Part shown: positions 56,952 to 64,000 of the stretch, piece after piece
How positions within the stretch are numbered: the stretch's first letter is position 1
Layout: every line of letters starts with the position of its first letter
Assembly (NCBI RefSeq): GCF_001544555.2
Contig: NZ_FCOK02000022.1
Coordinates: 62,001 to 126,000 of the forward strand
Length of the DNA: 64,000 bases
Direction of reading: 5' to 3'
Origin: Caballeronia udeis
Lineage (GTDB): Bacteria; Pseudomonadota; Gammaproteobacteria; Burkholderiales; Burkholderiaceae
Made by a program: the position numbers and the translations under genes
Notes under the pieces: model-generated
Databases searched by the model: none
Told to the model about the DNA's origin: nothing
Seen by the model: only the letters and a program-made list of their open reading frames with translations

Positions 56952-57002
56952 CCGAAGCAGTGCCTGTGCTTCGGTGCATATCCCGTGGCTTACCACGGGG
57001 AT
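56952..57002 (+). promoter_or_regulatory. Two-hairpin 5' leader of rraA copy 2
   Basis: CCGAAGCA/TGCTTCGG (56952-56974) and ATCCCGTGG/CCACGGGGAT (56980-57002) repeat the leader hairpins of copy 1. One of the two differences between the leaders is the unpaired base of stem 2, so both pairings are kept. Confidence 0.5.
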
Positions 57003-57731
57003 GAGGGTATCCACCTCCCGGGCAGACATTCAAAAAGGACAGAGTCGTCGTGAATCAATCAACATCACAAGGTACGAGTGTTTCAATGAGGGACTGGAAG
57101 CGGGCTGCAGATCGACTGGGAACAGCGCTGATTCTGGACATTCTTGACAGCAAGGGCCTGCGACATCAGGCGCTGAAACCGGGCGTCATTCCGCGCACGG
57201 TTCAAAAGGTTGTGATCGGAGCGGCCAAGACACTGCTCTGGATGGATTTTGCACATGATGATCCGGCCACCTATGAGCTCGAGTTGAAAGCGGTTGATAG
57301 TTTGCAGGCGGACGAGATTGTTGTCTGCGCGACGGGCAACTCGGAGAGGTCCGGCATCTGGGGTGAGTTGCTCACCACCGCGGCGCTGCGCAGGGGAGCG
57401 GCCGGGATCGTGACCGATGGCGGGGTGCGGGACCTGGCACAGGTTGAAGCAATGGGCTTTCCTGTTTATTCGCGCTTCATTTCTCCCTACGACAGTTTCA
57501 ACCGGCAGAAGGTCGTCGCGTTCGACATCCGCGTGGAAGTAGATGGCGTGAGCATCGAACCTGGCGACGTGATTGTGGCCGACCGCGATGGGGTGGCTGT
57601 TGTGCCGTCCGGCATGGCGGACGAGATCCTGGCACTGGCTCTCGGCAAGGCAGGGAAAGAGGATCAGTTCCGGGACGCGGTGAAGGGTGGTGCAAGCCTT
57701 TTTGAGGCATACGAACAGTTTCACGTTCTGT
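56998..57731 (+). repeat. 734-base direct repeat, copy 2 (rraA)
   Basis: Identical to 53127-53860, offset 3871 bases. It is in direct orientation, so recombination between the copies would delete the aldehyde dehydrogenase and iclR genes. Confidence 0.9.
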
Positions 57732-57733
57732 AG
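57050..57733 (+). CDS. RraA-family aldolase-like protein, copy 2
   Basis: 227 residues, identical in protein and DNA to the copy at 53179 except for the stop codon (TAG instead of TGA). GTG start after AAAAAGGACAGAGTCGTC. It is divergent from the IclR gene and precedes the LivK-like gene on the same strand. Two identical genes with slightly different promoters may raise dosage or allow different regulation, or one may be a very recent duplicate. Confidence 0.9.
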   Translation: MNQSTSQGTSVSMRDWKRAADRLGTALILDILDSKGLRHQALKPGVIPRTVQKVVIGAAKTLLWMDFAHDDPATYELELKAVDSLQADEIVVCATGNSERSGIWGELLTTAALRRGAAGIVTDGGVRDLAQVEAMGFPVYSRFISPYDSFNRQKVVAFDIRVEVDGVSIEPGDVIVADRDGVAVVPSGMADEILALALGKAGKEDQFRDAVKGGASLFEAYEQFHVL

Positions 57734-57756
57734 AGGCATCCGCTATTGATGGTCTC

Positions 57757-57798
57757 GGAATCGGGAATCGGGAATCGGGAATCGGGAGCCGGGAGCGG
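57757..57798 (+). repeat. Short tandem repeat of GGAATCG
   Basis: Four perfect 7-base units (57757-57784) followed by two degenerate ones (GGAGCCG, GGAGCGG). It lies just after rraA copy 2. Such arrays are prone to slippage. A related GGGAATC motif occurs once near 1116 and, reversed, near 6254-6280. Confidence 0.8.
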
Positions 57799-57991
57799 CG
57801 TCACTTGATGTCAGTCGTTCATCGACCTGTCGATACTAGTTTTCTTTGAATCCAGAAGCTGACGATGACTACGCGGGAAACCATCTCCGATGCCAAGGGA
57901 AACGTCTGCTTTAAACATGAAGGGAACGGCGGTGCAAATTACCGGCCGGCCCATACAGAGCTGCATGCGCAGCAACAGAGGAGACATAGTC

Positions 57992-59152
57992 ATGTACATT
58001 CCAACGAAACTGAAAAAAACCTTTCGGATCCTGAGTTGTGCTGTTGGCTTCGCTGCGATCTCTTCATCCGCCAGTGCTGGTGAGGTGCAAGATGTGAAAT
58101 TTGGCTTTGCAGGTCCGTTGACAGGGATGAGCGCTAGTTTTGGCAAGGATCTGCAAGACGGAGTGCAACTTGCGCTTAACGATGCGAACGCGCAGAAGAT
58201 CCTCATCGGTGGGAAGCCTGTCAAGTTCTCTATCGTTGCTCAGGACGATCAGGCTGATCCGCGCGTGGGGGTGCAGGTAGCGCAAAAGCTACTCGACTCC
58301 AACGTAGCCGTAGTGATTGGACACTTCAATTCAGGAACGACAATACCCGCATCGGCTATCTACCAACAAGCGGGGATGGTAATGATCAATCCGGGGGCCA
58401 CAAATCCGATTATCAATCAACGAGGTTTTGATCATATTTTCAGCGTGCTCGGGACGGATGACGACAATGCCGGACGTGCCGCCAAATATGCGGTCCGGGT
58501 ATCAAAGGCAAAGCGCATCGCGATTCTTGACGATCGCACTGCATTCGGGCAAGGGGAAGCGGACCACTTCGACAAGGTTGTCAAAGCCGAGGGTGGTTCG
58601 ATTGTCGATCGACAGTATTGCGACGACAAGACGGTAGACTTCAGCGCACAACTCACGGCTCTCAAAGGGGCAAACATCGACTTGCTCTTCTTTGGTGGCC
58701 TCGACCGGCAAGCAGCAGGTGTCGCGAAACGGATGAAACAGCTTGGAATGACTGCTCAACTGGTAGGTGGCGGCGCTGTTGCCGATTCCGATTTTCTTAA
58801 ACTGGCGGGGCCCGCCGGTGAAGGCGTGATGGCGTGGGAACCGGGTAGCCCGCTCGAGAACTTGCCGACTGGGAAAGAGTTTGGCGCGCGGTTTCAGAGG
58901 ACCTTTGGTTTGCCAGCGCAGTCGTACGCTCCCTTCGGGTACGATGCGACTTGGGCTGCGATCAAGGCAATGCAAAAAGCTGATTCCGTTGACCCGAAGG
59001 TGTACTTGACCGCCGTTAAAGATATCTCGTTCACAGGCGTTACCGGCCCAATTGCGTTCGAGTCCAACGGTGCACTGAAAGGCGGCTCATCGACGCTTTA
59101 TCAGGTGAAGCAAGGTAAATGGGTTGCCATAGTGACACAAACTGGTAAATGA
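57992..59152 (+). CDS. Branched-chain-amino-acid-type ABC substrate-binding protein (LivK-like)
   Basis: 386 residues from ATG 57992, with GAGGAG 10 bases upstream. A signal peptide of about 28 residues ends SASAGE. VKFGFAGPLTGMSASFGKDLQDGVQLALNDAN and VVIGHFNSGTTIPASAIYQQAGMVMINPGATNP are family 4 periplasmic-binding hallmarks. No LivH, LivM, LivG or LivF genes accompany it, so it would have to use a transporter encoded elsewhere. It probably binds an amino acid or amide. Confidence 0.93.
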   Translation: MYIPTKLKKTFRILSCAVGFAAISSSASAGEVQDVKFGFAGPLTGMSASFGKDLQDGVQLALNDANAQKILIGGKPVKFSIVAQDDQADPRVGVQVAQKLLDSNVAVVIGHFNSGTTIPASAIYQQAGMVMINPGATNPIINQRGFDHIFSVLGTDDDNAGRAAKYAVRVSKAKRIAILDDRTAFGQGEADHFDKVVKAEGGSIVDRQYCDDKTVDFSAQLTALKGANIDLLFFGGLDRQAAGVAKRMKQLGMTAQLVGGGAVADSDFLKLAGPAGEGVMAWEPGSPLENLPTGKEFGARFQRTFGLPAQSYAPFGYDATWAAIKAMQKADSVDPKVYLTAVKDISFTGVTGPIAFESNGALKGGSSTLYQVKQGKWVAIVTQTGK

Positions 59153-60165
59153 CCCGCCGGCGAAGGGAGTAAGGGTTGGCCGAACTGCACGTAGGTCGAA
59201 TTGCAGCGACAGGTGCATAGATCATTGCGCGCCGCCTCGGGTCCGAAGATGTTCCGTCTGCATAATCAGCGGCCCTTACGCCGGCTAGCGCGAAGGTCAG
59301 ATGGTGTCTGGCCCTTGTTAGACTCACAATATGCCTATTGGCCCGTGCGCGATATTCGGCCGACTAAAGATGACGAGGGGCTGTACGGTGTCTTGTGACA
59401 CGCCCCTTGTTCACGGATAAGTTGCGGGGGGGGCCGGACTCGCATTCCGCGCTGAATGATCCTTCCTTTGATGTCATCAATCTCTTGGGCTGTCTGTGAT
59501 ATGGCTCAGTCACCTTCGCGCGCGCTGACGTCCGTCCTTTGCGTGCCTGCTCACTACTGCACTGAGTTCTCCGATTTCCTGTTTGATTCGGGCTCGCTGA
59601 TCGTGCGTGTCGTTCTCTCGCTGCATTTTCCCGCAATCGAATCTTGATCTTGCCGTGAATGGCCGCGCTGATGATGTAGGACATGTATGTCAGGATGCAG
59701 GTCGAACTGCACGAACTATTGGTGCGCTAGGCGACAGTGGCGGGGGCCTGCACGCCGTCAGCTCGAAGTCTTGCAGCAAGGCGCAACGAGGGCTGTGGGC
59801 AGAACCCTTCGAACTGGCCCGAGCTCGATTGATTTCGCTGGCCCGACCCCATGCGACTCAATGCGCTGGAACGGCCTGAGGCTGCTCGTCGCAGATGGTA
59901 TCCATGCCATCCTACGTTATCCTCAGGAAGTGTGATTCTGATTCCAATCGTAACCCGCAACCAGTTGAACGATATCGAAAACCAGTCTTGCAAAATTGGG
60001 GTGGCCATAGCTTTATAAAACAACCTCAAATAGGGATAAAAAAATTCTGATTGTTGCACCACTATTGAGCATTGTCCGATATATGGACAAGTGATCTTCA
60101 TTATTTATGAAATATCGACGTTTGCCAGATCGCTGATTACCATAAACACATGGAGCCAAATTTAG
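59153..60165. other. Gene-free stretch before the IS5-family element
   Basis: About 1010 bases. Several overlapping open frames up to 106 codons exist, none with a recognisable family or good ribosome-binding site. The right end (59940-60165) is AT-rich. It may be the decayed remainder of transporter genes that once followed the LivK-like gene, but I cannot identify any fragment. Confidence 0.4.
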
Positions 60166-61343
60166 TTAAGGAAGGTCTGCAAAACTGCTGCAATCGGGGG
60201 CGGCGTGTACTACTCTAAACGCAGTGACTGAAACGGGGTAATGCGATGACGCAACTTCATCTTGGATTGAATTTGTCGACGAAGCGCACGCGCAAACGTG
60301 AGTTTCTCGACGAGATGAGGGGAGTCGTGCCGTGGTCAAAGTTGATTGCCTTAATCGAGCCACATTACCCGAAAGGTAAGACGGGGCGACCGCCATTTCC
60401 TGTGGCGACGATGCTTCAAATCCACTTCATGCAACAGTGGTTCGGGCTGTCGGACCCGGCGATGGAAGAAGCTTTGTACGACGTGCCGCTATATCGCGAA
60501 TTTGCGGGCCTCGATGGTGGCATGGCCCGCTTGCCAGACGAGACCACGATTCTTCGATTTCGGCATCTTCTCGAAACGCATGGAATCGCTGCCCAAATGC
60601 TTGCACTGGTCAATGAGATTCTGGTTGATAAGGGGTTGATGCTCAAGGCAGGCTCAGCCGTTGACGCCACCTTGATCGCAGCGCCGAGCTCGACCAAGAA
60701 CGGCTCGGGCACACGAGATCCCGAGATGCAACCAACGCAGAAAGGCCGCAACTGGTACTTCGGAATGAAGGCCCATGTTGGCGTGGACGCGGAGTCGGGC
60801 CTGGTGCATACCGTCATCGGAACGGCGGCAAACGTGCACGACATCAACGAGGCGCAGGCGTTGTTGCACGGCGAAGAAACGGATGTGTACGCTGACGCGG
60901 GTTATCAGGGTATCGAGAAGCGTGAGCACGCACGCCCAGTACGATGGCACGTCGCGATGCGGCCCGGTAAGCGAAGAAAGCTAAACCTGAAGGACCCCAT
61001 TGATGCGATATACGATCAGATCGAGCGCTTGAAAGCAGGCATTCGCGCGAAGGTGGAACATCCGTTCCGAGTTCTCAAGCGACAGTTCGGCTACATGAAA
61101 ACGCGATACCGGGGGCTGACCAAAAACACCGCTCAAATCACGACGCTGTTTGCGTTGGGCAATCTGTGGATGGCACGTAAGTCGTTGCGAAAAGCGTGAA
61201 AAAATGCAGCATGCGATGAGCTTGGATCAGGACTCGTCGCGGTTACCTGGGCAATGCTCCCCATCCTACCGACCTTCGCCACGACAAACCGTCCTTGAAA
61301 CAAAATGTCGTGCTTAAAAGCGCGTTGTTCAGACCTTCCTTAA
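60166..61343 (+). mobile_element. Intact IS5-family insertion sequence with TTAA target duplication
   Basis: The element runs 60170-61339 (1170 bases). Ends are GGAAGGTCTG and CAGACCTTCC, 10-base perfect terminal inverted repeats, like the GGAAGGTGCG end of IS5 itself. TTAA flanks it on both sides (60166-60169 and 61340-61343), a direct target duplication. One transposase fills most of it. Intact ends and duplication indicate a recent insertion. Confidence 0.92.
60246..61199 (+). CDS. IS5-family transposase
   Basis: 317 residues, apparently intact. DDE residues are visible in SAVDATLIAAPSSTKNGSGT, VYADAGYQGIEKRE and KVEHPFRVLKRQFGYMKTRY. The N-terminal DUF772 domain (WFGLSDPAMEEALYDVPLYREFAG) is typical of the IS5 group. 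It lies within the element bounded by GGAAGGTCTG ends; 140 noncoding bases follow it before the right end. Confidence 0.95.
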   Translation: MTQLHLGLNLSTKRTRKREFLDEMRGVVPWSKLIALIEPHYPKGKTGRPPFPVATMLQIHFMQQWFGLSDPAMEEALYDVPLYREFAGLDGGMARLPDETTILRFRHLLETHGIAAQMLALVNEILVDKGLMLKAGSAVDATLIAAPSSTKNGSGTRDPEMQPTQKGRNWYFGMKAHVGVDAESGLVHTVIGTAANVHDINEAQALLHGEETDVYADAGYQGIEKREHARPVRWHVAMRPGKRRKLNLKDPIDAIYDQIERLKAGIRAKVEHPFRVLKRQFGYMKTRYRGLTKNTAQITTLFALGNLWMARKSLRKA

Positions 61344-61521
61344 CGGCTTCGATTGCATTGACCACCCAAGGCGCACGCATGGATTCACCCCGTCGAGAAC
61401 TCCCTCGCATGCTAAAACGCGGGTGTTCCAGAGATGCCATCGGGAGTTCGACCTTTGATGACTGTTATGGCCCAAAAATCCCCCGGATTCACAGCGGACC
61501 AAGCGGCGTGGAGCACACACC

Positions 61522-62307
61522 ATGAGAGAAGCGGGTTGGATTGATGGGGGTATATCAACGACTCTGGCAAAAGGACTAGAAGTCTTGCAGGCTTTCGCGT
61601 CCTACGGTCGCGCGGCGACTAATGCGGAGATTGCTGAGAAGGTCGGGCTGCCTCGTCCATCTGTCGGCCGAATGACAACCACGCTTGTGGAACTCGGTTT
61701 TCTTGTGCGAGCGTCGCGAGGGAAGTTCGAGGTTGGTGGGCGCACACTTACTCTCGGCTATCCCGTAGTGACACGGTTAGTTGACAGACAAAAAGCAAGG
61801 CCGTTGATGCGGGAGTTCGCAGCAAGCACGGGCGGAGCTGTGTCCATCGCGGTTGCGAGTGATATGGACTATGTCTTTGTTGAGTCGGTACACCCGAACA
61901 ACACCATGCAACATCGGCCAGAAGTTGGATTCAGTGCGCCACTTGCGACGACAGCAATGGGGCGAGCCCTGCTATCGATAATGCAAGAGAGTCGTCTGAA
62001 GCAGTATCGGCAGCGAATGCAGCGTTTCCGTCCAGAGCAGTGGGCAGCTCATGGCGCTCAGGCTTTGGCAGGGATGGAGGCGTGTTCAAAGTATGGCTTT
62101 TGCACAGTGTTCGGAACTTGGCGTGCCGATATCTTCGCCTTTGCCAGTCCATTGGGAAGGATGGCTACCGGCGAAGTTTTAGCGGTCAATTGTGGAATAC
62201 CATCCTGCTCAATGACACCAGCGCAAACCGAAACGGGGCAAGTCGGGCAGCGGCTATCGGTACTTGCCGACAATATTCGAGCGCTCATGCCGCTTATATT
62301 CGACTAA
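61522..62307 (+). CDS. IclR-family transcriptional regulator
   Basis: 261 residues. The HTH reads AATNAEIAEKVGLPRPSVGRMTTTL; the effector domain has AVSIAVASDMDYVFVES and GFSAPLATTAMGRALLSIM. It precedes the aminotransferase gene by about 90 bases on the same strand and may regulate it. The IS5-family element inserted about 180 bases upstream could have altered its promoter. The 61344-61521 stretch shows no gene. Confidence 0.92.
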   Translation: MREAGWIDGGISTTLAKGLEVLQAFASYGRAATNAEIAEKVGLPRPSVGRMTTTLVELGFLVRASRGKFEVGGRTLTLGYPVVTRLVDRQKARPLMREFAASTGGAVSIAVASDMDYVFVESVHPNNTMQHRPEVGFSAPLATTAMGRALLSIMQESRLKQYRQRMQRFRPEQWAAHGAQALAGMEACSKYGFCTVFGTWRADIFAFASPLGRMATGEVLAVNCGIPSCSMTPAQTETGQVGQRLSVLADNIRALMPLIFD

Positions 62308-62399
62308 GCAAAGCGTGATGTTTGAAGGCGGCTAGAGTGCTCTTACTTCGAGGTCATCGGTCTCGACCACCTCGTTCTACCAGGCTTGGAGAAGAAGAT

Positions 62400-63692
62400 A
62401 TGGACGATATCGAGTCGGGTGCATCAGCGTTGCTCGATGAAAATGATCGACACGTTTTCCACAGAGACGTCAATCGGACATACAAAGTCGCGATGAAAGG
62501 TGTCGGTGCGACTTTCTTTGATCACGCAGGGAAATCATATCTGGATGGATCATCGGGTTCGTTCGTTTGCAATTTAGGACACGGCATCGAGTCCATTGCA
62601 AAGATTATGGCCGAGCAGGCGTCAAGGATCACATTCACTAATACGCGTAACTTCACCAGCGAACCGGAGTTGCGGCTCTGCAAAAACCTGGCGGCATTGT
62701 CTCCAATGTCGCATTCAAGGGTGTGGGTCTGTAGTTCGGGGACCGCGGCCAATGAAGCGGCGACAAAAATGGCCTACCAATATCACACAATACGTGGCAA
62801 TCCCGGAAAAACAGAAGTGATATCCCGGTGGCGTAGCTATCATGGCAGTTCCATGGCAGCACTTGCCATGACGGGCGATCTTCATAAACGGGCCCCGTTC
62901 GAGGCCTTGCTTGCGCAGCGCCCTCATATCGATCCACCCTACTGTTTTAGATGTCCGTGGGGCAAGAAACGTTCATCATGTGCTCTCGAGTGCACGTCAG
63001 CGCTTGAGACCGAAATTCTACGACTTGGTCCCGACAAGGTATCGGCGGTGATTAAAGAAGTTATAGCGGGAGCACCGTTAGGGGCCTTGGAGGTGCCGGA
63101 CGGTTATTTACAAGAAGTACGAACTATTTGTGATAAGTACGACGTTCTATTGATTGTTGACGAGGTCATTAGTGGGGTGGGACGAACCGGGGCGTGGTTT
63201 GCAACGTCTCGCAGCGGGGTGGTGCCGGACCTTATTACCTTGGGAAAAGGTCTTGCGGGCGGGTTCTCACCGGTCGGAGCGTTAGTCGTAGCGGGCAAGG
63301 TATTCGAGGCATTTTCTTCGTCTGGCAGGAATTTTGTGCATTACGAGACTTTCACCGGTCACGCGCTCTCCGCTTGCGTGGCAAACGCAGTGATTGAGCA
63401 TATCCAGCGTAATGACCTCCTGACGACCGTAGAGCGGAATGGACGATATCTTGGCCAACTTCTTCAAGCGCTTCGTGACCTGCGCATCGTCGGCGACATT
63501 AGGGGAACCGGTTTTCTGTGGGCGGTTGAACTAGTAGAAGATAACCTGAAAAACGAACCGTTCTCCAGCGACCTACGCATCTCCGATCTAGTTGTTGATC
63601 GTGCGTTGGAGTGTGGCGTACTCCTCATTGCCGGCCGAGGGGCTGCGGATGGACTGCTTGGTGACACAGTGCTCCTTGCGCCCCCTATGTAA
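62400..63692 (+). pseudogene. Class III PLP aminotransferase, frameshifted near the C-terminus
   Basis: 430 residues from ATG 62400, GGAGAAG upstream. YLDGSSGSFVCNLGH, SSGTAANEAATKMA, LIVDEVISGVGRTG and the PLP-lysine motif LGKGLAGGFSPVGALVV are intact; PYCFRCPWGKKRSSCALEC resembles omega-amino acid and taurine-type enzymes. Translation ends LLAPPM, but one base added to the five-C run at 63681-63685 restores APPYVSTVQQLEKIVKTLRHVLETI, the expected tail. It is either a real -1 frameshift or a homopolymer read error. The function would be transamination of an amino compound to an aldehyde or oxo acid. Confidence 0.85.
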
Positions 63693-63791
63693 GCACCGTT
63701 CAGCAATTAGAGAAAATTGTAAAAACGCTCCGCCACGTTCTGGAGACGATATCCATCGAGTGCGGCACTGAAATCGCGCGCTTCAACAATC

Positions 63792-64000
63792 GTAAGCGCT
63801 CAATCTGGCACACGCGGAACCATATGGCCGCGTGGTAACGGTCGCGTCAATCCGGTTCGGACCAAGCGCTTACGCGGTCAAGCCGTAGGCTTCAAGAAGT
63901 TAAACGGTAGCAGGTCGGTAACATCGGCGTCTAATGCTCGTTGCGGCAATTCGCTGAGTACCCGTACGAGATATGCATAGGGTTCGACGTTGCACGCTCG
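63792..64000 (-). mobile_element. End of an IS66-family element (partial at window edge)
   Basis: GTAAGCG at 63792 matches the usual terminal bases of IS66-family elements, and the adjacent minus-strand frame is an IS66 transposase C-terminus. An inverted copy, AGCGCTTAC, lies at 63865-63873. The insertion appears to cut the aminotransferase tail or its 3' flank. The other end lies outside the window. Confidence 0.55.
63878..64000 (-). CDS. IS66-family transposase (TnpC), C-terminal end, partial
   Basis: On the minus strand the frame reads CNVEPYAYLVRVLSELPQRA, LDADVTDLLPFN and ends FLKPTA at a TGA (63878-63880). NGLEPYAYL-x-VL-x-LP ... LLPWN is the standard end of IS66 TnpC transposases. 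The rest of the gene is beyond the right edge. Confidence 0.75.
   Translation of the reverse strand, partial: RACNVEPYAYLVRVLSELPQRALDADVTDLLPFNFLKPTA

Noticed and set aside
57757..57798. Possible CRISPR-like or structured repeat array
   Set aside because: Units are only 7 bases with no spacers; it is a simple tandem repeat.

Overview
The window looks like a chromosomal or megaplasmid segment of a Burkholderiaceae bacterium of the Paraburkholderia/Caballeronia/Burkholderia type. The reasons are high-GC coding regions, three 370-390 residue OmpC-type porins typical of that group, a BoxR-type regulator, an MHS-family symporter, many LysR and IclR regulators, and IS5, IS66, IS6 and IS3 family elements. 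It is almost wholly catabolic accessory DNA: substrate-specific regulators, porins, transporters and enzymes in short operons, separated by unusually many gene-free stretches and transposase remnants. I see no rRNA, tRNA, CRISPR array, prophage or replication origin. Functions below come from reading motifs and overall similarity by eye; no database search was possible.

Layout. (1) 0-6.6 kb: a BoxR-like HTH/shikimate-kinase-fold regulator; a LysR gene divergent from an FMN reductase-pirin pair; an IS6 transposase remnant; an SDR divergent from a TetR regulator, with a duplicated operator/promoter block between them; an IS3 transposase remnant. (2) 6.6-12.5 kb: LysR divergent from a 2-pyrone-4,6-dicarboxylate-lactonase-like hydrolase, an alpha/beta hydrolase without the usual serine, an MHS symporter and a porin. 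Part of this block is visibly AT-richer than its neighbours. (3) 12.9-31 kb: a large two-armed cluster. The minus arm carries a YbhE-type lactonase, an SDR, a class III CoA-transferase, a binding protein without a signal peptide, an MFS transporter, a porin and a rhamnose-mutarotase-like protein. The plus arm carries a second paralogous CoA-transferase, a MaoC-like protein, a lactonase-like amidohydrolase, a Gfo/Idh/MocA oxidoreductase, a complete CUT1-type sugar ABC importer and an IclR regulator. Near-identical palindromes lie between the arms. I read this as an uncharacterised route for a sugar or sugar lactone that passes through CoA thioesters.

(4) 31.6-52.5 kb: an HpaI-type aldolase; LysR divergent from a beta-keto-acid cleavage enzyme (CdhC-like); an SDR; a GlcD-type FAD oxidase; a complete oligopeptide/opine-type ABC importer with a fused double ATPase; a porin; a fused carnitine-3-dehydrogenase/thioesterase; a GMC oxidoreductase; a secreted chorismate mutase; a DadA-like D-amino acid dehydrogenase; and a RidA protein. 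The CdhA-, CdhB- and CdhC-like activities together suggest breakdown of carnitine or a related quaternary-amine hydroxyacid. (5) 53-64 kb: two RraA-family genes identical at DNA level flank a PuuC-like aldehyde dehydrogenase and an IclR regulator; then come a LivK-type binding protein, an intact 1170-bp IS5-family element with TTAA target duplication, another IclR regulator, a class III aminotransferase frameshifted near its C-terminus, and the end of an IS66-family element at the window edge.

Regulatory highlights: a shared upstream element with fixed 40-base internal spacing precedes the peptide-type ABC importer and both rraA copies, suggesting one regulon, probably under the IclR protein at 56.1-56.9 kb. 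Both rraA copies also share a two-hairpin 5' leader.
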